Assembly (NCBI GenBank): GCA_031761405.1
Contig: JASEVX010000001.1
Coordinates: forward strand, 113,757,516 to 113,821,515
Direction of reading: 5' to 3'
DNA: 64,000 nucleotides
Origin: Serripes groenlandicus
Taxonomy: Eukaryota > Mollusca > Bivalvia > Cardiida > Cardiidae
Made by a program: the position numbers and the translations under genes. The notes under the pieces are model-generated. The model saw nothing but the letters and a program-made list of their open reading frames with translations, was not told where the DNA came from and ran no database searches. This document shows, piece after piece, positions 24,201 through 34,491 of the stretch; position 1 is the first letter of the stretch, and the number at the start of each line of letters is the position of its first letter.

Positions 24201-27003
24201 ATCAATACTAGGCTAGGACATGTGCCTTGTCCAACGACAATCGAATAAGCAAATCAGTACTAGGCTAGGACATGTGCCTTGTCCAACGACAATCCAGTAA
24301 GCAAATCAGTACCAGGCTAGGACATGTGCCTTGTCCAACGACAATCGAATAAGCAAATCAGTACTAGGCTAGTACATGTGCCTTGTCCAACCACAATCGA
24401 GGAAGCAAATCAGTACTAGGCTAGGACATGTGCCTTGTCCAACGACAATCGAATAAGCAAATCAGTACTAGGCTAGGACATGTGCTTTGTCCAACCACAA
24501 TCGAGTAAGCAAATCAGTACTAGGCTAGGACATGTGCCTTGTCCAACCACAATCGAGTAAGCAAATCAGTACTAGGCTAGGACATGTGCCTTGCCCAACG
24601 ACAATCGAATAAGCAAATCAGTACTAGGCTAGGACATGTGCCTTGTCCAACGACAATCGAATAAGCAAATCAGTACTAGGCTGGGACATGTGCCTTGTCC
24701 AACGACAATCGAATAAGCAAATCAGTACTAGGCTAGAACATGTGCCTTGTCCAACGACAATCGAATAAGCAAATCAGTACTAGGCTAGGACATGTGCCTT
24801 GTCCAACGACAATCGAGTAAGCACATCTGTACTGTGCTAGGCGATTAGACTTGCCCAACGACAATCGAGCAAGCAAATCAGTACTAGGCTAGGACATGCG
24901 CCTTGTCCAACCACAATCGAGTAAGCAAATCAGTACTAGGCTAGTACATGTGCCTTGTCCAACCACAATCGAGGAAGCAAATCAGTACTAGGCTAGGACA
25001 TGTGCCTTGTCCAACGATAATCGAAAAAGCAAATCAGTACTAGGCTAGGACATGTGCTTTGTCCAACCACAATCGAGTAAGCAAATCAGTACTAGGCTAG
25101 GACATGTGCCTTGTCCAACCACAATCGAGTAAGCAAATCAGTACTAGGCTAGGACATGTGCCTTGACCAACGACAATCGAATAAGCGAATCAGTACTAGG
25201 CTAGGACATGTGCCTTGTCCAACGACAATCGAATAAGCAAATCAGTACTAGGCTAGGACATGTGCCTTGTCCAACCACAATATAGTAAGCAAATCAGTAC
25301 TACGCTAGGACATGTGCCTTGCCCAACGACAATCGAATAAGCAAATCAATACTAGGCTAGGACATGTGCCTTGTCCAACGACAATCGAATAAGCAAATCG
25401 GTACTAGGCTAGGACATGTGCCTTGTCCATCGACAATCCAGTAAGCAAATCAGTACAAGGCTAGGACATGTGCCTTGTCCAACGACAATCGAGTAAGCAA
25501 ATCAGTACTAGGCTAGGACATGTGCCTTGTCCAACGACAATCGAGTAAGCAAATCAGTACTAGGCTAGGACATGTGCCTTGTCCAACGACAATCGAGTAA
25601 GCAAATCAGTACTAGGCTAGGACATGGGCCTTGTCCAACGACAATCGAATAAACAAATCAGTACTAGGCTAGGACATGTGCCTTGTCCAACGACAACAAT
25701 CGAATAAGCAAATCAGTACTAGGCTAGGACATGTGCCTTGTCCAACGACAACAATCGAATAAGCAAATCAGTACTAGGCTAGGACATGTGCCTTGTCCAA
25801 CGACAATCGAATAAGCAAATCAGTACTAGGCTAGGACATGGGCCTTGTCCAACGACAATCGAATAAGCAAATCAGTATTAGGCTAGGACTTGTGCCTTCT
25901 CCAACGACAATCGAATAAGCAAACCAGTACTAGGCTAGGACATGTGCCTTGTCCAACGACAATCGAATACGAAAATCAGTACTAGGCTAGGACATGTGCC
26001 TTGTCCAACGACAATCGAGTAAGCAAATCAGTACTAGGCTAGGACATGTGCCTTGTCCAACGACCATCGAGTAAGCAAATCAGTACTAGGCTAGGACATG
26101 TGCCTTGTCCAACGACAATCGAGTAAGCAAATCAGTACTAGGCTAGGACATATACCTTGTCCAACGACAATCGAGTAAGCAAATCAGTACTAGGCTAGGA
26201 CATGTGCCTTGTCCAACGACAATCGAATAAGCAAATCAGTACTAGGCTAGGACATGTGCCTTGTCCAACGACAATCGAGTAAGCAAATCAGTACTAGGCT
26301 AGGACATGTGCCTTGTCCAACGGCAATCGAATAAGCAACTCAGTACTAGGCTAGGACATGGGCCTTGTTCAACGGCAATCGAATAAGCAAATCAGTACTA
26401 GGCTAGGACATGGGCCTTGTTCAACGGCAATCGAATAAGCAAATCAGTACTAGGCTAGGACATGGGCCTTGTCCAACGGCAATCGAATAAGCAAATCAGT
26501 ACTAGGCTAGGACATGTGCCTTGTCCAACGGCAATCGAATAAGCAAATCAGTACTAGGCTAGGACATGGGCCTTGTCCAACGGCAATCGAATAAGCAAAT
26601 CAGTACTAGGCTAGGACATGGGCCTTGTCCAACGGCAATCGAATAAGCAAATCAGTACTAGGCTAGGACATGTGCCTTGTCCAACGACAATCGAGTAAGC
26701 AAATCAGTACTAGGCTAGGACATGGGCCTTGTCCAACGGCAATCGAATAAGCAAATCAGTACTAGGCTAGGACATGGGCCTTGTCCAACGGCAATTGAAT
26801 AAGCAAATCAGTAATAGGCTAGGACATGTGCTTTGTTCAACCACAATCGAATAAGCAAATCAGTACTAGGCTAGGACATGTGCTTTGTCCAACGGCAATC
26901 GAATAAGCAAATCAGTACTAGGCTAGGACATGTGCCTTGTCCAACGGCAATCGAATAAGCAAATCAGTACTAGGCTAGGACATGGGCCTTGTCCAACGGC
27001 AAT
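21235..27003. repeat. 52-bp satellite array, about 110 copies, running into the assembly gap
   Basis: Typical unit: ATCAGTACTAGGCTAGGACA then TGTGCCTTGTCCAACGACAA then TCGAATAAGCAA. Left units favour GGAAATG...CTTGCCCAAC, right units GGACATG...CTTGTCCAAC, and the last 700 bases CAACGGCAATC. Blocks recur at higher order (the marker AAATATGTTCTATGCTAGG appears at about 21410, 21715, 22027 and 22637). No exon is found inside. The array is truncated by the N run, so its true length is unknown. Confidence 0.97.
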
Positions 27004-27203
27004 NNNNNNNNNNNNNNNNNNNNNNNNNNNNNNNNNNNNNNNNNNNNNNNNNNNNNNNNNNNNNNNNNNNNNNNNNNNNNNNNNNNNNNNNNNNNNNNNN
27101 NNNNNNNNNNNNNNNNNNNNNNNNNNNNNNNNNNNNNNNNNNNNNNNNNNNNNNNNNNNNNNNNNNNNNNNNNNNNNNNNNNNNNNNNNNNNNNNNNNNN
27201 NNN
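27004..27203. other. Assembly gap (200 N)
   Basis: Exactly 200 N, possibly a placeholder length. The satellite is on the left and a GA-rich simple repeat on the right. The missing ADAMTS exons most likely belong here or within collapsed repeat. Confidence 0.97.
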
Positions 27204-27680
27204 AGAGAGAGAGACAGACAGAGACAAAGACCTGAGACAGAGACCGAGACAGAGACATAGACAGACAGAGTAGAGAGGACAGAGCGAGACAGATAGAGAG
27301 GATAGAGGGAGAGAGGTCCTCTCACACACACACACACAGAAAGAAAGAAAGATAGGAGGATAGAGTGAAAGAGAGAACGGAAGTTAAGAGAGAGAGAGAG
27401 AGAGAGTGTGAGAGAGAAGAGAGGAGAGAGAGAGAGAGAGAGAGAGAGGAAGAGGAGAGGAGAGAGAGAGAGAATAGAGAGAGAGAGAGAGAGATTAGAG
27501 AGAGAGAGAGAGAAGTGAGAGATAGAGAGGAGAGAGAGAGAGAATGATGAGAAGAGAGAGATGAGAGATGAAGAGAGATGATGAATGGAGAGGACTTGTT
27601 GAGAGAAGAGAGAGAGAGAGAGAGAGAGAGTGAAAGAGAGACTGACAGACAAACATACATACAGTCAGTCAGACAGAGAG
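27204..27680. repeat. GA-rich simple-sequence block
   Basis: Imperfect (AG)n/(GAGA)n with ACAGACAG and CACACA islands. The long Ser/Leu-rich and Arg/Glu-rich frames on both strands are artefacts of this composition. Confidence 0.95.
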
Positions 27681-28414
27681 TGGTGTTTTCTGGTCGGTTT
27701 TAGCTTGGTTTACATTTCGCTACATAATGTTATATCTAACTGATCATCCATACACATTTATTCTTACTCTCCCGTCTAACCTTGGTGTACAATCAACGAG
27801 TCTTTATATATTTCGAGCCAGGGTCACACAAACATGCAAACTATAATTATATATGTGATGCCTCTGAGTACAACAATCAAAACCGCTTTAGAAATATGAG
27901 CCACGTCATAAAAGACGACCACCGTGACTTTGCAATCAGAGATCATCCGAAATCAGCTTGCACCTTCGCGTAGTCTGACCGCCATCTTTTTTTTCTGTTC
28001 ACCCATCTAGTCTCGCTAGCGTCATTTGAGCGTTCCACGAGAAATCCAACGTTATGGACTCTGCGTCATGTATCGACCCAGATCATCCTGCGCAGTCCAA
28101 GTAGGCTAATCCGGGCAGATACATTCTGTGTCAGGGGGATAGAGTAATGATTCATGAAACAGAAAATCCACAGGAGGCGAAAAGTGTCTGTCCGGGTTAG
28201 CCTGCGCGGCATGCTTAGGCTGATCCAGGTCAAATACTTTACCGCAGAGTCCACAATGTTGGTCTTCTCGCTAGCGTCATTTATGTCTCTTTAGAAGGAC
28301 ACTAACCAAAACACAGATCGAACACGTTTGAAATTTTACCAAAACTTGAATTAAACTGTGTGACCTTACTAGTATGTTTTTTGTTCATGTATAAATACAA
28401 TCTCTGTATTGAAG
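27681..28414 (+). other. Intron sequence before the HExxH exon, with a TGAGCC-type MITE
   Basis: A MITE occupies about 28027-28270: GAGCGTTCCACGAGAAATCC, GATTCATGAAACAGAAAATC, GGAGGCGAAAAGTGTCTGTC, GCATGCTTAGGCTGATCC. Both its ends abut the same 16-base word TCTCGCTAGCGTCATT. A 63-residue frame at 27782-27973 shows no ADAMTS or other recognisable domain. Confidence 0.65.
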
Positions 28415-28520
28415 GTCTAGCGCCTGTGGCGGGGATGTGTGAGGGAGAGAGGAGCTGTAGTATTAACGATGATATCGGTCTAGCCTCGGCTTTCACAGTC
28501 GCCCACGAAGTCGGACACAA
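28415..28520 (+). CDS. ADAMTS6/10: ADAMTS6/10-like exon: catalytic domain, zinc-binding HExxH
   Basis: The acceptor is most likely TTGAAG|GT at 28414, with a weak pyrimidine tract; in phase 1, out phase 2. Translation: (G)[34 protein letters not shown], then a split AA|T codon (Asn). With the next exon it completes HEVGHNFGMQHD, which fits the zinc motif HExxHxxGxxHD exactly, so the active site is intact. The first half of the catalytic domain should immediately precede this exon but is absent from the sequence shown. The in phase of 1 equals the out phase of the exon at 20750-20900, so the missing exons must total a multiple of three. Confidence 0.9.
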
Positions 28521-29436
28521 GTACGCATCCTTTACCAATACCAGTATACCGGTATACTATGTTAGAGCACGCATCCAATGTTTGATCATCTCGGGCAAAT
28601 GGACGTTTGAACTTGGTGATAAAATACAAAATGATGAGAGTGAACATAATTGTGTTTTCTAAATTGATTCCCTTCTTTACCATATTGGTATCCAAAGATC
28701 GTCTGCTTAACCCCTTTCGCTTCCAAAAGCAATTAAAGCTTTTTGCAGATTTTAGGTGAGACAGCTTATAAGAGCTGTCATTCCTGAAATCTGCATTGTT
28801 TGCCACTTAGACATTATTTTTTTCCAAATTTCCTATTGATCAAAAATTGGAATAGTCCCAATTTTCAACATGGAAGAGTCGACTTTGTGAAATTCTGCAG
28901 TTAAAGGGTTAAGTTGTGGTTACAGTTTTCTGCATCAAGAAATGACTTACTTATTATCACTGTCGCCATCTTGGTATCCCCAGTTGTTTATTTTCTTTCT
29001 CTTTTAAATGGTGTTTTACTCCGCACAGTATAACAACTATATCACGGCGTATCCTAGGTTAGTTATCTGCATCAATCGTTATGTTATCTCAACAACCCTG
29101 AGAAATCAGGAGGGAACTCCATTTCTACCACTTTAAAGTATTTAGTATGACTCGGCCGAGGATCGAACCGCAACCTTCCGCACCAGGCGGATGCTCTACC
29201 ACTACCCCACCAAGGCGTCCTACACTTTATATCAGCATTCATAATATATTGACTACGAACATCAAGCGAAACTATATTCCTTATAAGCAATTTAGCCTTA
29301 CCAATTAAATCAACGTGACTAACTTAGTTTTTTACTTGGATTGGAACCTAACACATATCGTGTTTAACTACTTAAACTACCCTGTTATGCTACTTTCATA
29401 GAAACTATCACTGTTGGTTTTCTGTGGCTATTTCAG
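28521..29436 (+). other. ADAMTS intron with a second TTAA element type and a reversed SINE
   Basis: A TTAA element of a different sequence lies at 28707-28912 (TTAACCCCTTTCGCTTCC ... TGCAGTTAAAGGGTTAA). A SINE in reverse orientation lies at about 29008-29217: TATATCACGGCG body, and head GGATCGAACCGCAACC...CTCTACCACTACCCCACC. Confidence 0.7.
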
Positions 29437-29583
29437 TTTTGGTATGCAGCATGATGGAGCAGGCAATCTGTGTGGTACTCCAGGCCAGGAGCCGGCTAGA
29501 ATCATGGCGGCAAGACTTACTAGTGAAACCAACCCGTTTCTTTGGTCAAATTGTAGCAAACAATATATATCAGACTTCCTTGA
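29437..29583 (+). CDS. ADAMTS6/10: ADAMTS6/10-like exon: catalytic domain, third zinc histidine and Met-turn
   Basis: Acceptor CTATTTCAG at 29436, donor CTTGA|GTAAGT; phases 2 and 2. The frame is (N)[16 protein letters not shown], then [16 protein letters not shown], then [14 protein letters not shown]. It supplies the last zinc-binding histidine and aspartate of HExxHxxGxxHD and the Met-turn (RIMAA). The longest open frame on this strand here is a different, meaningless frame; the coding one is fixed by the split Asn codon. Confidence 0.92.
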
Positions 29584-29937
29584 GTAAGTCCGCTTTTTGT
29601 TGCTGCAAACTTAATTGTGTATCAATATAACTGGATAGTTCATAGTATTGCAAAAAGACTAGAATGCATCTAACTATTATGATGGTGTTAACAAGCACTC
29701 TCGAAAACTAATGATATTAGTCTTCACTTAAACAATGCTTATACTTGTTTTAAAAAGTATTTTAATATTCATTAATAAAAGAGCGTGCATACACACATGC
29801 CTAATTAAAATAAACTGTATGTTCTATATGCCAACATTTATTAATAAAACTTCTAAATAAAAATAGATGTCTTAATTAGTTAAAAGTTGTTGTCGAAAGA
29901 GTGAATTCAGAAACAAATTCTAACTATGTACCAACAG

Positions 29938-30082
29938 ATCTGGTCGCGGGAGCTGTTTAGACAAAAACTTAGGTGTTGAGCACCAATCAGATACGCCGTT
30001 CTCTGATCACGTGTTGCGCCAAGACGCCAACAAGCAATGTCGTCAACAGTTCTCTGACCGGTCAGAAGCTTGTAAAATGAAG
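29938..30082 (+). CDS. ADAMTS6/10: ADAMTS6/10-like exon: end of catalytic domain and start of disintegrin-like domain
   Basis: Acceptor ACCAACAG at 29937, donor AAG|GTACGT; in phase 2, out phase 0. Translation (E)SGRGSCLDKNLGVEHQ, ending ANKQCRQQFSDRSEACKMK. The SGRGSCLD segment closes the metalloprotease domain. The CRQQF...C segment begins the disintegrin-like domain, which in ADAMTS proteins is an exosite module without integrin-binding RGD. No long open frame covers it because both splice sites fall within a short interval. Confidence 0.9.
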
Positions 30083-32078
30083 GTACGTGTGTATTAAATT
30101 ACTATCAATATTAATTGAGTGCTGTACATATTGTGTATTTTTCAAGAATGAAGTCTCAACTATTTACCAAATGCAGACACTGTTTGTCGCCTCGGCAACA
30201 TAGGTCTTTCGAAAACATTGTGACGTTAGTAGACCGTTTTGAAAGTCGCCTGCTGCATATCTTCTGTATTTTTGAAAGGGTTGATTAAAAAGACGATAAT
30301 CGTCGATCTTGGTTCAAGATCGTGATGTAATTTCACTGAATGAACACCAAAAGCGATGTTATATAAGTGACTATGCCACGAATGAATATTGCCTTTTAAT
30401 GTTAGCTAATGGAAAAAATGTCGAACTAACATTAAAATAATCAATTGTTCTGTTTATGTCATGATTTTACCTACTGATGTCATGTAGAAGAGATTTGATA
30501 AAGACAGAGGTAACAGTAAATAATAGGGATGTCAACGGCTAACCGGTTTACCGGGTAACCGTTTGTTATACGATTAATAGGTTCGTAGAAAATCGAAATA
30601 ACGAAACACGTAATGGAATATTGATTATCTATTAGTTTATCCGGTTAACCGGTTAACCGATCGGAAGATCAAACGATTAACCGGTTACTAATATCGGTAA
30701 CTGTTGACATCCCTAGTAAACATTATCACTTGATAATACACACTTTTGGGAACAGTGAGTTTATCAAGATGTTAGCCTGTCAATAATCTACTAAACTGTA
30801 CCACTCGATTTCGAACATTGCGTACTTGTTTAGATTAAACATATTGTATTGTCAAATAAATCACGTGGTATAACAACATTAGAGTTTACATATAAAGCAA
30901 AAAGGATCGAGCCACACATTCTCAAACTTAATTACGGGTCTCCCCGCAAATTAAACAAAAACAACAAGTTATTAAAAAGGTCATAATAAAAAAAAAACAT
31001 TGAACAGAGTTATTCTGGTTTAGAATGTCACTCCCTTGCACCTCTGATGGGTCTCCGATTTTTATTTGTTTACTACTGAGAAACTCCGTTTAAGCTCACC
31101 TGAGCACGAAGTGCTCAATGTTAGCTATTATGATAGCATTTTGTCCATCGTCTGCCCATCGTGCGACCTGCGTAGTCAACAATTGCACTGTAAACACTCT
31201 ACATGCTACATTTGTCATCTGATTTTCATGAAATTTTATCAGAACATCTCCATCACAGCTTTGACAAGTTCGAAACTGGGTTGTATTAAGTCAAAAACTA
31301 GGTCACTAGGTCAAATTGAAGGAAAATCTTGTTAACACTCTGGAGGCCGCATTTATATCTTGAGCATGCTCAAACTTTGTCAGAATGTTTGTCTTGATAA
31401 CAGTTTGAATATTGGTCATGTCAGGTCACTAGGCCAAATTGAAAGATCTCTTGTTAACACTCGGGAAGCCCTATTTATAAATAGTGTAAGAATGAGTATT
31501 TTAATGGTATGAATATGAATATGGATTATGTCTGATCAAAAATAAGATCACTCGGCAAAATTGAAAGAATATATTGTTAACACTTGTTTTAGCTTACCTG
31601 ACTGCAAAAATAGTTATTGTGATTTACTATACGGTTGGCATAATTCAGTTGAGCGACCCAGTGCCTTAAAAAACATCTTGTTTGCGTTTAAGTTTGTGCT
31701 CTTGTGTTTTTCAAATATAACTTGTAATGTAAAGTCCAAATCACATATTCAACCACATCATTCCACAAATACGAAATTATTGTCACAAATATAATTTATT
31801 TTTACCAATTCCCGCATACATCAAATTTGCAACAGACGACTTTTGAAACATTTAGTCAAAACTATGGAAACCTTCTATAAATGAAAAAAGAATTACTGGA
31901 TATATTGGCAAATTCTTTAGAAAATCTTTAGAAAGTTCTCCCTTTGTCACAATGTTTTAAAAAGTCGTTTGCTGCACGCAGATGCGTCAGAAAGCGTCAG
32001 GGAAGTTGAACCGAATAACGGAGAGCGCGGAAAACTTGTCTTCTGTCCTGCATGTCACGTGATGTATATCTCCACCAG
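30083..32078 (+). other. ADAMTS intron with MITE traces and a bivalve-type dispersed repeat
   Basis: Contents: a short TTAA MITE remnant (30190-30290), a hAT-like MITE (30524-30715), a dispersed repeat at about 31080-31560 (CTCACCTGAGCACGAAGTGC, AAACTAGGTCACTAGGTCAA, TTGTTAACACTC) and a TTAA MITE at 31800-31990. Frames at 31066-31335 and 31561-31794 fall in or beside the dispersed repeat. Confidence 0.6.
30524..30715. mobile_element. hAT-like MITE, 192 bp
   Basis: Ends TAGGGATGTCAACGG and GTTGACATCCCTA are inverted repeats. The interior is built of repeated ACCGGTTAACCG palindromes. Flanking 8-mers GTAAATAA and GTAAACAT match at six of eight positions, consistent with an old hAT-type target duplication. 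Confidence 0.7.
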
Positions 32079-32189
32079 GATGTTTGTCAAGAGCTATGGT
32101 GCACCAATACGGACGACCAGTGTGTCACGAATAGCATACCAGCAGGCGACGGGACACCCTGTAGGAATTATACAAGTCTTTTCAGTGGG
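32079..32189 (+). CDS. ADAMTS6/10: ADAMTS6/10-like exon: disintegrin-like domain
   Basis: Acceptor TCTCCACCAG at 32078, donor GGG|GTATGT; 37 codons, phase 0 at both ends. Translation DVCQELWCTNTDDQC, VTNSIPAGDGTPCRNY, TSLFSG. The CxELWC and DGTxC motifs are the hallmark of the ADAMTS disintegrin-like domain. A degenerate TTAA MITE (31800-31990) ends less than 100 bases upstream of the acceptor. Confidence 0.92.
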
Positions 32190-33083
32190 GTATGTATGTT
32201 AGTTTTACATCGTGCCACTGTTTGATCAATGTAGGCATTTATTTATATATTGATGTATTTTTGGTTAACCCTTTCCCGCAATTAATAATTCTGCAGCAGA
32301 CAACTTAAATAACATCAAGGCACAATTGAATATCTCTATCAATAATAGTTCAATTATTGAACATATTTATTGAAAATACGTGGCAAAAGGAGAACTTGTT
32401 CATTATGAGAACTTTTTCAAATGTCGTCTGCTGCATATGTATGAGCGATATGGTTAATGCCCATACCATTCCTACCTCATTAAGTGCAAGTACCTCCCCG
32501 CATAGTTACATTGACACAAGTTATCCGGTATTACTCTTTCCCAAAATAAAAGAAGTCTACAGCAGAGGACTTTTAAAACATCTATACAAAAATATGGAAA
32601 CTCTATAAATGAAGATTCAATTACAGTATTGAATTAAGTTGAACATATTGGCAAAAGGAGAAATTGCTCATTATGTTCAGGTTTTGAGATCAAATTTGAT
32701 TGAGATTTTATTACGGCAGTGGCTTTTAAGTAACAATTTATATATTGACTTGATCTACAATTTTCGGTTTATGGTCATTTATGGCCATGATCACCTTCTT
32801 TGGTTTATTCTCTAGACTACCTCTGTGGTGATGTGATAGAGCGTCAGCCTCGGTGCGGGAGGTTGCGGGGTCGATCCCTTACCTGGTCAATATATAGACT
32901 TTAAAAATGGTTTTCCATCCTTTGCGTTTAGGATTGTCGTGTTACGACAGAATCGCTGGTATCAAGATAAATGGAACAATATTACTGGTAACTTACCCAT
33001 GAAACACTGATATATGATTGAAAAGATGTTGAAAGCGGTGTTACAAACTGGTTTACTCTCTCTTTGTATGTCACATTATCTAG
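32190..33083 (+). other. ADAMTS intron with MITE copies and a forward SINE
   Basis: TTAA MITE copies lie at about 32271-32455 and 32530-32690 (left half). A SINE lies at about 32818-33048 (head GTGGTGATGTGATAGAGCGT and GTTGCGGGGTCGATCCC, body ending TGATTGAAAAGATGTTGAAA). The SINE ends some 35 bases before the exon. Confidence 0.7.
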
Positions 33084-33229
33084 CATTGCTACAGACGACA
33101 CTGTGTAGAGATGGATTACCGACCATCACCGGTAGACGGACAGTGGAGTACCTGGGGAAGTTATTCCGAATGTTCACGGAGTTGTGACGGAGGGGTCATG
33201 TCAAAACAACGATTCTGTAAAAATCCTGT
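33084..33229 (+). CDS. ADAMTS6/10: ADAMTS6/10-like exon: central thrombospondin type-1 repeat (TSR1)
   Basis: Acceptor ACATTATCTAG at 33083, donor CCTGT|GTATGT; in phase 0, out phase 2. Translation HCYRRHCVEMDYRPSP, VDGQWSTWGSYSECSR, SCDGGVMSKQRFCKNP. WSTW is a C-mannosylation-type WxxW motif. CSRSCDGG fits the CxxS/TCxxG consensus for O-fucosylation of TSRs. The alternative acceptor CTACAG 11 bases downstream is rejected because it breaks the phase and loses the cysteine pair. Confidence 0.88.
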
Positions 33230-34427
33230 GTATGTCATTCATAGCTCTTGATACATAAATAGTTTAGTCTGTTTTTGGGAAAAGGTACTAGTCGGATAAT
33301 CTGATACAGTGGAGATCCAAAACAGCGTTATCATCCAGCACAGTCTGATCAAGATCTACTACGTTCACACATTACTAACATTATCTTGTTGCATCATTCT
33401 GTCAATTTGTCTACATTTTGATAAGCAGATTAGATTAACAGATACCACATTGTTCAGAAAAGCCAACTTGTACCTTTCCTCCTTTTACAGTTATCTTACA
33501 TTTTGTTTTTCTTGATACATATCTGCAGTCATATCATTGCTTTGTTTGAGGAAAACAGATGTTTTATACGTAAGTTTGGATAACGGATGTTTTACAATGA
33601 CTTTTATATCAAATGATTTAAATCCCTTGTGGACTCGAAAGTCGTCGTAATGGGCTGGTATTATCAAACAAAGGTAAATTACCTTGTCTTTTGAATGCAT
33701 TCTTGTCGAAAACTGATTTTTTTTAAATGAATATTAATGCCATAAAATGAAACAAAAACATAGAAATAAATATTGATAACCGTTTCATAATTTATTATCG
33801 CCTTAGTCAAAGGAAGTTTATATTTACAGATCACTCTCTGCCAGTCGTCCGTCCGTTGTTAACGTATAGCTTCAAAGGACATCTCCTCCTTAAACCACTG
33901 GGCTATTTTCAAACTGCACAGGAATGCTCCTATAGGAATCCTCTTTCTGAATTGTTCGCATCTTCTTAAGGAAATACGTCATTAAAAAGCAAATTAATTT
34001 CCTTTACTTATATGCCGTTTTAATTTCTTCTCATTGATGTTTGTTTCACTCTCGTTATCAAATGTTTCCCGACATTAGTAGTTACACATTTACTACGATA
34101 CCTTCATTCAGGTGATCGATTAATGGTCATGTTAGGCATCTTGTTAATTGAACTATTTCTGTTCTAGACTTTGTTACGTTTTCTATTTGTTTTCTTAACC
34201 CTTACCCTCATACGACATTTCTGCAGCAGACGACTTTGAACGTATTTTGTCAACCTACGACTCAAAGTGGAAAACATTGTGTCAAAAGGAGAAATTGCAC
34301 GTTTTGTGCAATTTCTTCTTTTGTCACTATGTTTTCAAATAGCCGTCTGCTGCAGAGGCGTCCGAAATCTAGTGAATCTATGTTCAAGTAAGTTCCAGGA
34401 ATTAATACATATCTTATCATCTTACAG
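33230..34427 (+). other. ADAMTS intron, mostly unassigned, with dispersed-repeat and MITE segments
   Basis: 33840-33990 matches the dispersed repeat of 2200 and 59800 (GTCCGTTGTTAACG, AACCACTGGG). A TTAA MITE lies at 34197-34372, with the right end lost. Nothing else is recognised. Confidence 0.6.
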
Positions 34428-34491
34428 CCCGTCGCATGGAGGTAAATATTGTGTAGGTGACAGAATCAAGTACAAGTCTTGTAACACAAGA
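34428..34491 (+). CDS. ADAMTS6/10: ADAMTS6/10-like exon: second half of TSR1
   Basis: A 64-nt exon with acceptor CATCTTACAG at 34427 and donor AGA|GTAAGT. The split codon GT|C (Val) is followed by PSHGGKYCVGDRIKYKSC and NTR. GGKYCxGxRxxYxSCN is the conserved end of the central TSR in ADAMTS6/10. In phase 2, out phase 0. TTAA MITE copies flank it on both sides (34197-34372 and 34537-34703). Confidence 0.9.

Noticed and set aside
21235..27003. Compensatory stem pairing (GGACA/TGTCC versus GGGC/GCCC) conserved within the satellite unit
   Set aside because: Many left-part units combine GGAAATG with CTTGCCC and cannot form the stem, so selection for a hairpin is not supported.
26923..27660. Overlapping frames with Ser/Leu-rich or Arg/Glu-rich peptides
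   Set aside because: They run through the N gap and the GA-rich simple repeat; the composition is purely that of the repeat.
27782..27973. Candidate for one of the missing ADAMTS exons
   Set aside because: The 63-residue frame has no metalloprotease wording (no VADxxM or similar), ends in a stop and lacks suitable splice sites in phase.
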